A DNA stretch of 64,000 nucleotides from JAFGXT01 sp963677165 (GCA_963677165.2 CAXXSX010000002.1:1612001-1676000), one strand, 5' to 3'. Positions 34,573 to 43,517 are shown, numbered from the stretch's first letter. A program made the numbers and translations. Notes: a model not told the origin generated them from the letters alone.

Positions 34573-36807
34573 TTACACTGGTGTGATTACGCATTCCGTG
34601 TTGCGCGGCAGGTCAAGTTTGATAACTTTACTGCTGCTGACGAATTCCTGGCCAGACATAGAAACTTTGACATCTTTGCCAATCCACGGATTCCCAAGTT
34701 TTAACGTACCGCCAAGACGGCTCACGATTTTTACCGGCTGGAGTTCTTCGTCGATGATTTCAGCACTGACCAGGAAACCGCCTTCACAAGGCATCTTGCT
34801 GAACTTCGCATTGTCCCATCTTGATGGTTTGCCCGGGAAAATATGAATCACGCCGCGGCGGCTGTGTATCAGCATATCCTGAACCGCCACGATCGCGCCC
34901 ATTCCGGCATCCATTTGCATGCGTTCGTTACCTCTTTCCGTGTTTATGTCCGGGGAGTTGCTCAAAGGATCTGCCGCGCCCATGGCTGTAAATCCAGGAA
35001 ATTCGCAGTCATGCAAGGTGCCGTAACCTTTGTTCATGAATACTTTGGACAGGTTTTCCAGCAGCATTTCCGCCATATCTCCGTTATGCATCCTTGAATA
35101 GAGCATTGATGCCCACGGCACACACCAGCCGGACCATTGCCCGGTTCCCATCGTAATCCAATGAAGAATTGAATTACTGACAATTTCCCGATTTTCAGGT
35201 GCGAACAGATCTATTGTATCGAACGGACAGATCGAACCCAGGTGGGAATGATGACGATGACTTTCTTCCAGTACCAGCTCTTCCCATAGTCCGATTTGCG
35301 GTTTGCCGCCATGTTCAACAACTGTGTATCGGGGCAGATTGGCATTGATATCGGTCCAAACCGGAGAAGGTTCTTCATTGACCAGCGGGGCGGCACTGAT
35401 CAGGTCCTCGCACAAGCGATGGATTGCGGCAAGTTGAAAACTGGCATTGCGTCCCCAGCTGTTAATCTGCGATCCACGATATTCCGGTGACACACTGATT
35501 GGTAGCGTATAGCTACCGTCAGCGTTGTGCTCCAGCATCTCCTCGAATACGCGCATGGTTCCTTTCATAAACGGGAACGCAACATTTTTCAGAAAGTCCG
35601 TATCGGCTGTATATTGTACATACTGGAACATCATTTGGGCGATCCACGCGGCACAGGCATGGTCGATTGAACCCGACCAGAATGATCCCATGCAGGTACA
35701 CTTGTCGTCTACCGCGTGCGGCAGCATGAAGCCGTCGTCGATACCGACAAAAAGTTTGGCATTGCTGCGCAATTTGTCGCGCCACGACCATACCATATCG
35801 AACATCGGACGCAGGTGGCTTAGACGATTCGCCTTATAGGCGGGCCAGTAGCACATCTGTACATTGATGTTAAAATGATAATCGCTCGACCATGGCGGCA
35901 TGTCGTATTCTTCAATCCACGGTCCCTGCAGCGTAGCCGGAGTACCTGACGGGTTGGTAAAGCAGGCGAATTTGTACAGCCCGAGAGAATAGAGCAGTTC
36001 CAGGGTCGGCGACGGAATTTCCACAACTGGAATGTCATTCCAGTACTGTTTCCACCATATTTCAGTTTCCGCTATGGCTTTGTCCATACCGCCGTTTTCC
36101 AGTTGATCAAGAGCTTTTGCCGCCTGATTTTGCATCGTTGAGGTATCAGCGGCTCTTTCCGTTACTGCCAGAATGGAGTGGGTAGTTTTACGGCAGGCAA
36201 CGCATACGCCGTCATTCACCGGCAGCTCCTGAATCCACCCGAACAGGTTTGAATCATTTAGCATGATTGGGGGCTTCATGGAAATAGACGTGAAATATTC
36301 GTCAAGGAATTCCCATGACGGAACGGATTTCATTTCAATGCGGTCAAGCTCATCAGCTTCGATTTTAAATGCCTGGGATTCTATAGTCAGGCTGATCCTG
36401 AGTTCAAATGTTTTGCCGTTCCGGTTGTAACTGATCGCAGCCATCCCGGTTTTCAAGTTAATTATTCCGGTTTTCAGTTTTGAACTGTCCGGCAGCATCA
36501 GGTCGAGACGTCCAACTGGAATAACGCTGGGTCTGCCTGGTTGTCCTGGAATGTCTTCGGTATCGGTTTTGAATAGTGCCTGGATGCCGGGATCGTCATA
36601 CGCTTCAAGGCATTTACGGATATCTTTGAAGTTTTGTTTTTCGGTCCAGTTCATACCGCCGCGATTGTCCCAGAGGTCGGCGCGTGAAATCGTGATCTTT
36701 AAATGATTTCCTTCTCCCCATACCAATAGTCCGGTGGTGGCGTTTCCCAACGGCATGCCGGTATGAGTACGAGGCAACGGGAATTTCCAGCTGGCTTCGT
36801 TTAACAT
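34573..36807 (-). CDS. GH95-like glycoside hydrolase (alpha-L-fucosidase/galactosidase type)
   Basis: 744 residues. The (alpha/alpha)6-barrel features of GH95 are present. The N-terminal super-sandwich domain begins PLGNATTGLLVWGEG and continues through ISRADLWDNRGG. In the catalytic barrel DYHFNINVQMCYWPA matches the Asn-x-Asn segment, and WSGWCVPWASMLYSR and DAGMGAIVAVQDML follow. GH95 enzymes invert alpha-1,2-L-fucosidic or related L-galactosidic bonds. No signal peptide is seen, so it would hydrolyse imported oligosaccharides in the cytoplasm. It is divergent from the AraC gene at 36911 with a clean inverted repeat between them. Identity is assigned by motif resemblance. Confidence 0.85.
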   Translation of the reverse strand: MLNEASWKFPLPRTHTGMPLGNATTGLLVWGEGNHLKITISRADLWDNRGGMNWTEKQNFKDIRKCLEAYDDPGIQALFKTDTEDIPGQPGRPSVIPVGRLDLMLPDSSKLKTGIINLKTGMAAISYNRNGKTFELRISLTIESQAFKIEADELDRIEMKSVPSWEFLDEYFTSISMKPPIMLNDSNLFGWIQELPVNDGVCVACRKTTHSILAVTERAADTSTMQNQAAKALDQLENGGMDKAIAETEIWWKQYWNDIPVVEIPSPTLELLYSLGLYKFACFTNPSGTPATLQGPWIEEYDMPPWSSDYHFNINVQMCYWPAYKANRLSHLRPMFDMVWSWRDKLRSNAKLFVGIDDGFMLPHAVDDKCTCMGSFWSGSIDHACAAWIAQMMFQYVQYTADTDFLKNVAFPFMKGTMRVFEEMLEHNADGSYTLPISVSPEYRGSQINSWGRNASFQLAAIHRLCEDLISAAPLVNEEPSPVWTDINANLPRYTVVEHGGKPQIGLWEELVLEESHRHHSHLGSICPFDTIDLFAPENREIVSNSILHWITMGTGQWSGWCVPWASMLYSRMHNGDMAEMLLENLSKVFMNKGYGTLHDCEFPGFTAMGAADPLSNSPDINTERGNERMQMDAGMGAIVAVQDMLIHSRRGVIHIFPGKPSRWDNAKFSKMPCEGGFLVSAEIIDEELQPVKIVSRLGGTLKLGNPWIGKDVKVSMSGQEFVSSSKVIKLDLPRNTECVITPV

Positions 36808-36821
36808 AATATTTGTCCTTT

Positions 36822-36853
36822 ATATGATTGATTTTGATGTAATACAATCATAT
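36822..36853. promoter_or_regulatory. Perfect 9-bp inverted repeat between GH95-like and AraC genes
   Basis: ATATGATTG, 14 bp, CAATCATAT. The arms are about two helical turns apart, a spacing compatible with a dimeric AraC-type regulator touching one DNA face. Confidence 0.55.
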
Positions 36854-36910
36854 TATATAAGAGTATCTAAGTTTAAACAATTCAGATTTTGATGCATTAA
36901 TGGTGTAAAA

Positions 36911-37756
36911 ATGACGATATTAAAAAACAGCGAGGTTGGCGCGCGTTTTTGGATACTGGAGCCGTTACCGGAATATATGAACATATGGGTATTTTACAGC
37001 AACCGTTTTCTTGAGCATGGTGAATATACTTCTGTTCAGCCACGTCCGAGTGGCGTAACATTACGGTATCTCGTCGGCGGTAACTGGGAAGTCAAGATGT
37101 GCGGAAAAACCTGGTCGGCATCACCGGGAGAAATTTTCTGTGCCGTTCCCTCCGAGCCATTGGTATTTTCTCAGTTTGATAAAGATGAATGGGAATGGCT
37201 GGAGATTCAGTTTAATGGTCCATGCGCGGAAACATTCATTGGTGAATTCGGATTGTCGCCGGAGCATCCGGTCATCAAGCCGAATGATTCGGAATTAACG
37301 GCTGATTTTTTCAGACGGCTGTATCGCTTGATGGCACAGCCGGACCGGACCGTGCCCCATGCTCTTGAATTACTGTTTGGGTTGCTGGAAGCCTGTCGCG
37401 GCAGGCAGAACCAGACAGACGCTGGGCTTAAGGATTCGCCAAAATTGCTGGCAGCCCGCGCGGTGGATTATCTTGATACGATGCCGTCTGCGGGAAAAAA
37501 TGTCAGTGAGCTGGCGGAGCATTTCGGGGTGGACCGTACTACTCTTGGGCGAGCCTTTAAAAAACACATTGGAATGAGCCCCCATGAATATCTTGACTGG
37601 TTCCGGCTGCAACGCGCCCGTGGATTGCTGGATTCAACGAATCTGACGGTATCGGATGTCGCGAAACGAGCCGGTTTTTCCGATGTGAAATACTTCATTG
37701 GCTGGTTTAAAAAACATCAGGGCGTTACTCCCGGAAACTATCGAAAAGCAAAATGA
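36911..37756 (+). CDS. AraC-family transcriptional regulator
   Basis: 281 residues. The N-terminal domain is cupin-like (PSGVTLRYLVGGNWEVKM, SPGEIFCAVPSEPLVFS). The C-terminal helix-turn-helix pair is VSELAEHFGVDRTTLGRAFK and VSDVAKRAGFSDVKYFIGWF. It is divergent from the GH95-like enzyme with 103 bp between start codons and a clean inverted repeat in the gap. Activation of the fucosidase gene in the presence of its substrate is the expected role. Confidence 0.93.
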   Translation: MTILKNSEVGARFWILEPLPEYMNIWVFYSNRFLEHGEYTSVQPRPSGVTLRYLVGGNWEVKMCGKTWSASPGEIFCAVPSEPLVFSQFDKDEWEWLEIQFNGPCAETFIGEFGLSPEHPVIKPNDSELTADFFRRLYRLMAQPDRTVPHALELLFGLLEACRGRQNQTDAGLKDSPKLLAARAVDYLDTMPSAGKNVSELAEHFGVDRTTLGRAFKKHIGMSPHEYLDWFRLQRARGLLDSTNLTVSDVAKRAGFSDVKYFIGWFKKHQGVTPGNYRKAK

Positions 37757-37853
37757 TTGTCAATGGTTTGTATTCTCTTTACTACGATTCACAAACTTCT
37801 TATATAATGCGCCTATTTTGTCGATGTAATTATAGCCGAGAGAAAGCCGTTCC

Positions 37854-38129
37854 AAGTAGGGGCGATTTTCGATGAAAACGCCCGTCGCACCAGCGACAGG
37901 TAAGTACGACTGACAGCGTACTTACACTCAACGCTTCTACGTCGCTTTCGTGGTTTACCGGTTCCTTTCTAAGTAGGGGCGATTTTCGATGAAAATGCCC
38001 GCCGCACCAGCGACAGGTAAGTACGACTGACAGCGTACTTACACTCAACGCTCCTACGTCGCTTTCGTGATTTACCGGTTCCTTTCTAAGTAGGGGCGAT
38101 TTTCGATGAAAACGCCCGCCGCACCAGCG
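37854..38129. repeat. 117-bp tandem repeat with internal hairpins (two full copies plus a 42-bp partial)
   Basis: Copies at 37854-37970 and 37971-38087 differ at few positions; a truncated third copy occupies 38088-38129. Each unit has three inverted repeats: GGGCGATTTTC/GAAAACGCCC with GAT between, GTCGC-ACCA-GCGAC, and GTAAGTACG-8 nt-CGTACTTAC. Pairing is perfect except in the GTCGC hairpin of copies 2 and 3 (GTCGC becomes GCCGC) and one change in the first stem of copy 2 (A-T to A-T-like loss). The role is unknown: REP/MITE-like element or structured RNA. Confidence 0.9.
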
Positions 38130-38318
38130 GCTGTATGATCGTTTTAAATTTTCATGTATAAACTGCCGTGCTGATGCACGGTGTGCCGGTTTTATCAAAA
38201 CAGGCACTACTTTGTTCCCGCATTTTTTTTATTCTTAATTCTTTTGGTTGCGGCTTCGCCGCGGTGTGTTGTTACGAACGAAATGGCGTGATAGTTATTA
38301 TTTTTGTATATCTTTGTC

Positions 38319-38346
38319 TTGAAATGTCCCATAGTGGGACTATTCT
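38319..38346 (+). promoter_or_regulatory. higBA promoter with operator palindrome in the spacer
   Basis: TTGAAA (38319-38324), 16 bp, TATTCT (38341-38346). The perfect palindrome GTCCCA-TAG-TGGGAC (38326-38340) occupies almost the whole spacer, the expected place for HigA to autorepress. Confidence 0.7.
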
Positions 38347-38373
38347 ATTAAATAGAGTATAAGAGGTTAGACT

Positions 38374-38658
38374 TTGGAAATACTGAAAAAAGGACTCATT
38401 GAGCATTATAAGAAAAGGCATGCTGATAGCATAAAGCCATTGAATAACTGGGAAAAACTAGTTAGCTTGGCTAAGTGGAAAAAGCCGCAGGATATAAAAA
38501 ACGCAATCCGAAGTGTTGATTTTCTATCTGGCAATCGAGTTCTTTTTAATATTGGCGGGAACAAACATCGCTTGCTTGTTATTGTTGTTTATGCTCGTGA
38601 AAGAATGATAATTGAGTGGATTGGAACTCATGCAGAATATGATAAGAAAAAGTTTTAA
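38374..38658 (+). CDS. higB: HigB-family toxin (mRNA interferase)
   Basis: 94 residues from a TTG start with AGAGG upstream. Family signatures are PLNNWEKLVSLAKW, FNIGGNKHRLLVIVVY and WIGTHAEYDKK, all matching the HigB (RelE-superfamily) toxins that cleave mRNA on the ribosome. The antitoxin follows 12 bp downstream, the toxin-first order typical of higBA. A palindrome in the promoter supports autorepression by the antitoxin complex. Confidence 0.95.
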   Translation: MEILKKGLIEHYKKRHADSIKPLNNWEKLVSLAKWKKPQDIKNAIRSVDFLSGNRVLFNIGGNKHRLLVIVVYARERMIIEWIGTHAEYDKKKF

Positions 38659-38670
38659 TGAGGCTACATT

Positions 38671-39039
38671 ATGGAAATCAGCTTGATTACAAATGATGAA
38701 GAATATAACGCGGCATGCAACCGCCTGGATGAGTTCATATCAAAACATGCTGATCTTGAGAATCTCAATAAAAAAGATTCCGAAGAGTTTGAATTGCTTT
38801 GTATGGTAATCAGAAACTACGAAGAGAAACGTTATCCTGTGCCGGAAGTGGATCCCATCGATTTTATAAAATTTATGATGGAACAAAAAGGTTTGAAAGT
38901 TCGTGATTTAGCAGGTTGTTTCGGAACGACCTCACGAGCCTATGAAGTTCTCAATAGAAAACGAAACCTTACGTTGGCCATGATAAAGAAACTCAGGGTT
39001 GCGCTAGGGTGCCCCGCAGACGCATTAATTGGATCATAA
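38671..39039 (+). CDS. higA: HigA-family antitoxin with Xre helix-turn-helix
   Basis: 122 residues. The N-terminal part (about 1-60) is the acidic toxin-binding region typical of HigA. VDPIDFIKFMMEQKGL leads into a helix-turn-helix VRDLAGCFGTTSRAYEVLNR and a final ALGCPADALIG. It would neutralise HigB and repress the operon by binding GTCCCATAGTGGGAC. It is convergent with the thioredoxin-like gene, with only 6 bp between. Confidence 0.95.
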   Translation: MEISLITNDEEYNAACNRLDEFISKHADLENLNKKDSEEFELLCMVIRNYEEKRYPVPEVDPIDFIKFMMEQKGLKVRDLAGCFGTTSRAYEVLNRKRNLTLAMIKKLRVALGCPADALIGS

Positions 39040-39045
39040 TAATTC

Positions 39046-40179
39046 TCATTTTCCTGTAGGAGAATGTAGTTCTTTGATGACACGCATGATATTTTCGGCC
39101 TGTTTTTTGTCGGCATCTTTCAACAGGTCGATTGCCTGTTGCTGATACTTTTCGGCGGCGATGAAGTCGCCGGACAATGCTTTTACTCTTGCCATGGCGG
39201 TCAGGTATCCTGCCTTTTCTCTGGCCTGGATATTCTTCGGCATATGTGTTTCGGCGTTTTTAATGGCCTGTTTCAGGAGTTTTGGGGCCATAGAAGCAAA
39301 CGGAACGCGGTTAAGCATAAAGCGTACGAAATCCAGCATTACAGCTGAGTCTGCCTGGAAATGTTTCATGATTGCCTGATATACCGCGATATAATCTTTG
39401 GGAGCGGCATCGGTTCTGAGCATCAGCTCCATTTTCGTGAAATAGAGCGTTGGATTCTTCGGCGCTCTTTTGATTAGTCCGCTAATAAACTCAATCGCTT
39501 TCGGTAGATCATTACTGCGTTCAAATGTAAACAGTCGTGCCCTGATGGCAAAAGCGTTGGCGGGGTCCAGATCAAGGATCTGTCCGGAATAACGGATGAT
39601 TCCGCGTGAATCGGCACTTTGAAGCGCGGTAATAAGTTTTACGGTGATTTCATAAATATCCCTGACTTTGTCTTCATCGAATTTTCCGGACTTGACTTGT
39701 TTGAAGATGGCAGGGAAATCAACCGGTTCGCCAACCCAGAGGATTTTACGTTCATCATCAATCAGGAATACTCGCGGCATCAGAATGCTGTTCTTCATGA
39801 AATTCTTTGTTGTCTTGCTTCTATTGTCCAGCCCGATATTTAATCCGGTAACAGCGTGTTTATTCATAAAACTACGGGCGGATTGTTCACTGTCCCTGGT
39901 GACGGCGGCAATATGCAGGGAAGGATATTTGTGTGACATCATTTGCAGAATTTTTATCGCGTCCGGGCTTCCCGGAGCCCATGATCCCCAAATCATTACA
40001 ACAAAATAATCCCGATCTTTCTCATCTGATTCCACTCCCTGACCCGGAGAGGGCAGAGCTATCGGATTCCCGGATATCCAACGGCTTACCGACATTGCGG
40101 GAGCGTTGTCACCGGGGCCCGCGGCAAAGCATAACTGGCAAAAGGCGAAGAGTACAATAAGAAGTATTCTGGTTTTCAT
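39046..40179 (-). CDS. Secreted thioredoxin-like (TlpA/AhpC fold) plus TPR-like protein lacking CXXC
   Basis: 377 residues. The signal peptide is MKTRILLIVLFAFCQLCFAA. Residues about 25-160 form a thioredoxin-like domain (FVVMIWGSWAPGSP, RVFLIDDERKILWVG), but the two active-site cysteines are replaced by Ala68 and Ser71, so it cannot do thiol-disulfide exchange. The C-terminal part (about 190-370) consists of helical pairs with TPR-like spacing (ALQSADSRGIIRYSGQILDL, AFAIRARLFTFERSNDLPKA). A scaffold or binding role at the envelope is more likely than a redox enzyme. Confidence 0.85.
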   Translation of the reverse strand: MKTRILLIVLFAFCQLCFAAGPGDNAPAMSVSRWISGNPIALPSPGQGVESDEKDRDYFVVMIWGSWAPGSPDAIKILQMMSHKYPSLHIAAVTRDSEQSARSFMNKHAVTGLNIGLDNRSKTTKNFMKNSILMPRVFLIDDERKILWVGEPVDFPAIFKQVKSGKFDEDKVRDIYEITVKLITALQSADSRGIIRYSGQILDLDPANAFAIRARLFTFERSNDLPKAIEFISGLIKRAPKNPTLYFTKMELMLRTDAAPKDYIAVYQAIMKHFQADSAVMLDFVRFMLNRVPFASMAPKLLKQAIKNAETHMPKNIQAREKAGYLTAMARVKALSGDFIAAEKYQQQAIDLLKDADKKQAENIMRVIKELHSPTGK

Positions 40180-40247
40180 GTCTGCAATATCCGTATATTA
40201 TTAGGGAAAATTAATTTTTTATGTTCTATTTCCTTCCGCTTTCGAAA

Positions 40248-40274
40248 GGAGCATCAATGACTTCGTCGTACGAA
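40248..40274. other. Repeat of intergenic motifs upstream of the thioredoxin-like gene
   Basis: GGAGCATCAATGACT (40248-40262) is a near-copy of 28393-28407, followed by the dyad TTCGTCGTACGAA (40262-40274) whose core CGTCGTACG resembles the 32826-32840 dyad read on the other strand. Nothing else is seen in 40180-40395. Confidence 0.35.
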
Positions 40275-40395
40275 TAGAATAACACGGTTTTCCATCAAAT
40301 AAACGAAAAACCGTGAAAATTTAATAATATATCTGTAAAAAGATTCCGGCTGAACTGAGAGCAATGCAATCTGTTCCACTATTGAGGATCATTAT

Positions 40396-41292
40396 TTACT
40401 TTATATCTTCCACCAGTTTCATAAAACGTTGACCGTATTTGATGTAATTTTGCATTTTTTGTTCAGCTATTGTTTGCTCATCGGCATCGAGATTTTTGAT
40501 GGCTAAGTGTGGTTCCATTGAAAACCCACCGTCATAGCCGGATTTAATAAGGTCGCTGACTATTTCCTTGACGTATCCATCTCCTTCCCCCGGCCAGCAG
40601 TATACTGCTCTGGGATGATTAGGGTCTGAGTCTTCATCGAATATGCCATCTTTGATATGAACATAGTGGATGAATTCTTTCACATTCTTATAGAACTCCC
40701 ATGAATCCTGTTTCTTATAAGGTTTTGAGCCAATGAAGGAGTCTGAAAAAATGGGATTCCCAGTGTCAAAAACAAGTTTGAAGGCAGGAGATTTAATTTT
40801 GTCGAGTAACTTCAGGGTGTGCTGATAAGACATTCCTCCATAGTTTCTACAGTTCTCATGAAGATAAATGACTCCGGCATCTTCACACATTTTTACCAGA
40901 TATTCAACTTTTGGAAAAACCTGGGCTTCAACTTCCGGACAAAATGCTTCTCTTTCGCGTTGAATTACAAAGCTCATTCCACGAATCATCTTGCATCCAA
41001 GTACTTTCATCCGGGACAGAGCGCGTTCAAGAGCAGCAATACTGAGTTCAAAATCTTCTTCTTTAAATGGATCATGTCCCCAATTGGCAACTTCGCTGCC
41101 AAAACAATTTATTTGAATGCCTGCTTCGTTTAATTTAGTTGCTACGGTTTTGAATTTACGATCAGAAATATTATGGATGTTTATATTGTCGATGTATCTT
41201 GATTCAATATGTTTCCAACCGAGTTTTCTGGTTGCATCGATTTGAGTATCAATTGAACGTCCCGCTTCGTCAGCAAATCCAGTATAATACAT
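40396..41292 (-). CDS. Sugar phosphate isomerase/epimerase-like TIM-barrel protein
   Basis: 298 residues. The metal-binding strands of the AP-endonuclease 2-type barrel are seen in VIYLHENCRNYGG, FKLVFDTGNPIF, VHYVHIKDGIF and GFSMEPHL. Likely a sugar or cyclitol isomerase or epimerase in the cytoplasm. It stands alone, upstream of clpX on the same strand but about 190 bp from its terminator and therefore not in that operon. The substrate is unknown. Confidence 0.9.
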   Translation of the reverse strand: MYYTGFADEAGRSIDTQIDATRKLGWKHIESRYIDNINIHNISDRKFKTVATKLNEAGIQINCFGSEVANWGHDPFKEEDFELSIAALERALSRMKVLGCKMIRGMSFVIQREREAFCPEVEAQVFPKVEYLVKMCEDAGVIYLHENCRNYGGMSYQHTLKLLDKIKSPAFKLVFDTGNPIFSDSFIGSKPYKKQDSWEFYKNVKEFIHYVHIKDGIFDEDSDPNHPRAVYCWPGEGDGYVKEIVSDLIKSGYDGGFSMEPHLAIKNLDADEQTIAEQKMQNYIKYGQRFMKLVEDIK

Positions 41293-41426
41293 GAGAACAG
41301 GTTATCCTTTTTAATTATTATAGATAAAGAGAATTATACAAAACTATATTAATAGCTGCGACACAAAACAATAGTATTTCTCTTTTTTAGAATGGAAAAC
41401 TTGACTACTCTGCTCAAATATGGTGG

Positions 41427-41465
41427 CAAAAAAATAGAGCCAACGATATTCATCATTGGCTCTAT
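41427..41465 (-). terminator. Rho-independent terminator of the tig-clpP-clpX operon
   Basis: Perfect 10-bp stem ATAGAGCCAA/TTGGCTCTAT (41434-41443 with 41456-41465) followed by a run of T on the minus strand, 21 bp after the clpX stop. Confidence 0.92.
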
Positions 41466-41485
41466 AAAATATCAAAAAAAAATTC

Positions 41486-42850
41486 TCAACCAGCTTTCTT
41501 GGGTTCCAATGCAGGAGCCGCGACAACAGTATTTTTCTTTGTCGGTTTCTTCGAAGCTGTTTTCGAATGCTTTAGAACAGGTTCTGATATATGGTTTACA
41601 ACATCGGCGTCAATAATACATTCACTGACGTTTTCTTCTGATGGTACAGTGTACATAACATCAAGCATCAGATGTTCAAGAATCGCACGGAGTCCACGAG
41701 CACCGGTACCTTTTTCGGTGGCCAGTTCAGCGAGAGCTTCCAGAGCGCCATCGGTGAATTTCAGTTTAACGCCTTCCATTGCCAGCAACTGTTCGTACTG
41801 ACGAACCAGAGCGTTTTTCGGCTCAGTCAGGATCTTTACCAGATCATCCTTGCTCAATTTTTCAAGCGATGAGATAACCGGCAGACGACCGATAAATTCA
41901 GGAATCAATCCGAACTTGATCAGATCTTCCGGCTCACAGTTGTTGAGCATTACCTCACGGTCGACAATCTTTTTGACCTCAGTTACTTCATCGTTCTGGT
42001 TGAATCCCAGAACCTGTTTACCGATACGGCGCTGGATTGATTTATCAAGTCCAATAAATGCACCGGCGCAGATAAACAGGATGTTGGAAGTATCCACCTG
42101 CAGGTATTCCTGATGCGGATGCTTTCTGCCGCCTTTCGGCGGAACATTGGCAGTAGTGCCTTCCAGAATCTTAAGCAGTGCCTGCTGTACGCCTTCGCCG
42201 GAAACATCGCGGGTAATCGAAACATTTTCGGTTTTACGGGCAATCTTGTCGATTTCGTCAACATAGATGATACCGATCTGGGCGCGCTGGATATCGTAGT
42301 CAGCAGCCTGAACCAGGCGCAGAACGATATTTTCAACGTCTTCGCCAACATAACCAGCTTCGGTAATAGTTGTAGCATCACAAATGCAGAACGGTACGTC
42401 AAGCATCTTTGCCAGAGTTTTTGCCAGCAGCGTTTTTCCTGAACCGGTCGGACCGATTAGTAGTACGTTACTTTTTTCAAGTTCGATCAGGTCGCCAAGC
42501 TCATTGTCATCAAGGTCAAGAAGATTGCGCTTGTTCAACAGGCGTTTGTAATGATTGTGAACCGCTACAGACAAAACCTTTTTCGCGTGTTCCTGACCAA
42601 TTACGTAATTATCCAGATTCGCTTTAATGTGGCGCGGATCCGGAACATCCAGCAAAGGGATTTCAACAGGTTCCTCGGCATTGACTTTGTCTTTGTCGCC
42701 TTTGAAAAGTCCCTGGCATATATCTACACAATTACGGCAGATAGTCGCTCCAGTTGGACTGGATATCAACTGGCCTACTCCCGGTTGATCCGTACTGCGA
42801 CCGCAGAACGAACAGCGGAGATGATCATCATTTTCTTTTCTGCCGGACAT
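41486..42850 (-). CDS. clpX: ATP-dependent protease ATP-binding subunit ClpX
   Basis: 454 residues, slightly longer than usual because of C-terminal and middle extensions. The N-terminal zinc-binding domain has Cys13, Cys16, Cys38 and Cys41. Walker A is GPTGSGKT at about 133-140, Walker B is IIYVDEIDKI, and the sensor/arginine region includes GTGARGLRAILE. ClpX unfolds tagged proteins and feeds them to ClpP. It is third in tig-clpP-clpX, 16 bp after clpP. Confidence 0.99.
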   Translation of the reverse strand: MSGRKENDDHLRCSFCGRSTDQPGVGQLISSPTGATICRNCVDICQGLFKGDKDKVNAEEPVEIPLLDVPDPRHIKANLDNYVIGQEHAKKVLSVAVHNHYKRLLNKRNLLDLDDNELGDLIELEKSNVLLIGPTGSGKTLLAKTLAKMLDVPFCICDATTITEAGYVGEDVENIVLRLVQAADYDIQRAQIGIIYVDEIDKIARKTENVSITRDVSGEGVQQALLKILEGTTANVPPKGGRKHPHQEYLQVDTSNILFICAGAFIGLDKSIQRRIGKQVLGFNQNDEVTEVKKIVDREVMLNNCEPEDLIKFGLIPEFIGRLPVISSLEKLSKDDLVKILTEPKNALVRQYEQLLAMEGVKLKFTDGALEALAELATEKGTGARGLRAILEHLMLDVMYTVPSEENVSECIIDADVVNHISEPVLKHSKTASKKPTKKNTVVAAPALEPKKAG

Positions 42851-42866
42851 AATTAACCTCTAATTA

Positions 42867-43466
42867 TTATTTTTTCTTTTCCTGTCCCAGGATGTTGTCG
42901 ATAAGACCGTATTTCAGGGTTTCTTCCGGAGACATGAAATAGTCGCGCTCGGTGTCTTTTACCACTTTACGAACAGACTGTCCGGTATGCTTGGCGATAA
43001 TCTTATTAAGCATTTCGCGCAACCGGAGAATTTCTTGGGCCTGAATATCAATATCGGCGGCAGTACCCTGAGCACCACCCCACGGCTGATGGATCATGAT
43101 TCTGGCATTCGGCAGCGCATAACGTTTTCCTTTTGCGCCGGCACAAAGCAGAACCGCACCCATACTTGCGGCCTGACCGATACAATAAGTTTTTACGTCG
43201 CAGGAAAGGATCTGCATAGTGTCATAGATCGCGAGTCCGGCTGTAATGGAGCCGCCGGGGCTGTTGATGTACAGATCAATATCCTTTTTCGGGTCTTCCG
43301 ACTGAAGGAAAAGCAACTGTGCCACAATAAGGTTGGCAACATTGTCGTCTACCGGGGTACCCAGCAGAATAATCCTGTCCTTCAGCAGGCGCGAATAAAT
43401 GTCATAACCTCTTTCGCCGTGACCGGTTTGTTCCACGACCATCGGGACAAGTGTTGAGTTATTCAT
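42867..43466 (-). CDS. clpP: ATP-dependent Clp protease proteolytic subunit ClpP
   Basis: 199 residues. The catalytic Ser101 is in QAASMGAVLL, His126 in IMIHQPWGG, and Asp171 in the DTERDYF segment. The axial loop and handle regions are of normal size. It forms the tetradecameric serine protease in the cytoplasm with ClpX. The gap to the trigger factor gene is 51 bp. Confidence 0.99.
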   Translation of the reverse strand: MNNSTLVPMVVEQTGHGERGYDIYSRLLKDRIILLGTPVDDNVANLIVAQLLFLQSEDPKKDIDLYINSPGGSITAGLAIYDTMQILSCDVKTYCIGQAASMGAVLLCAGAKGKRYALPNARIMIHQPWGGAQGTAADIDIQAQEILRLREMLNKIIAKHTGQSVRKVVKDTERDYFMSPEETLKYGLIDNILGQEKKK

Positions 43467-43517
43467 AATGTTCTTCCTGCGATTAATTCAATATTAACGG
43501 TTTAAATCACCTTATAT

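Larger units (their letters stand above)
37757..38373. other. 617-bp region without protein-coding genes
   Basis: Contains the 117-bp tandem repeat (37854-38129), CCGTGC-TGAT-GCACGG at 38166-38181, GCGGC-TTC-GCCGC at 38250-38262 and the HigBA promoter (38319-38346). The minus-strand frame across the repeats only translates the DNA repeat. Confidence 0.7.

Noticed and set aside
37854..38129. CRISPR-like array
   Set aside because: Units are 117 bp and directly adjacent with no unique spacers; no cas gene is present.
37830..38207. A 125-codon minus-strand frame with an internal repeated peptide
   Set aside because: It translates the 117-bp DNA repeat, whose period is divisible by three; no ribosome-binding site or family resemblance.
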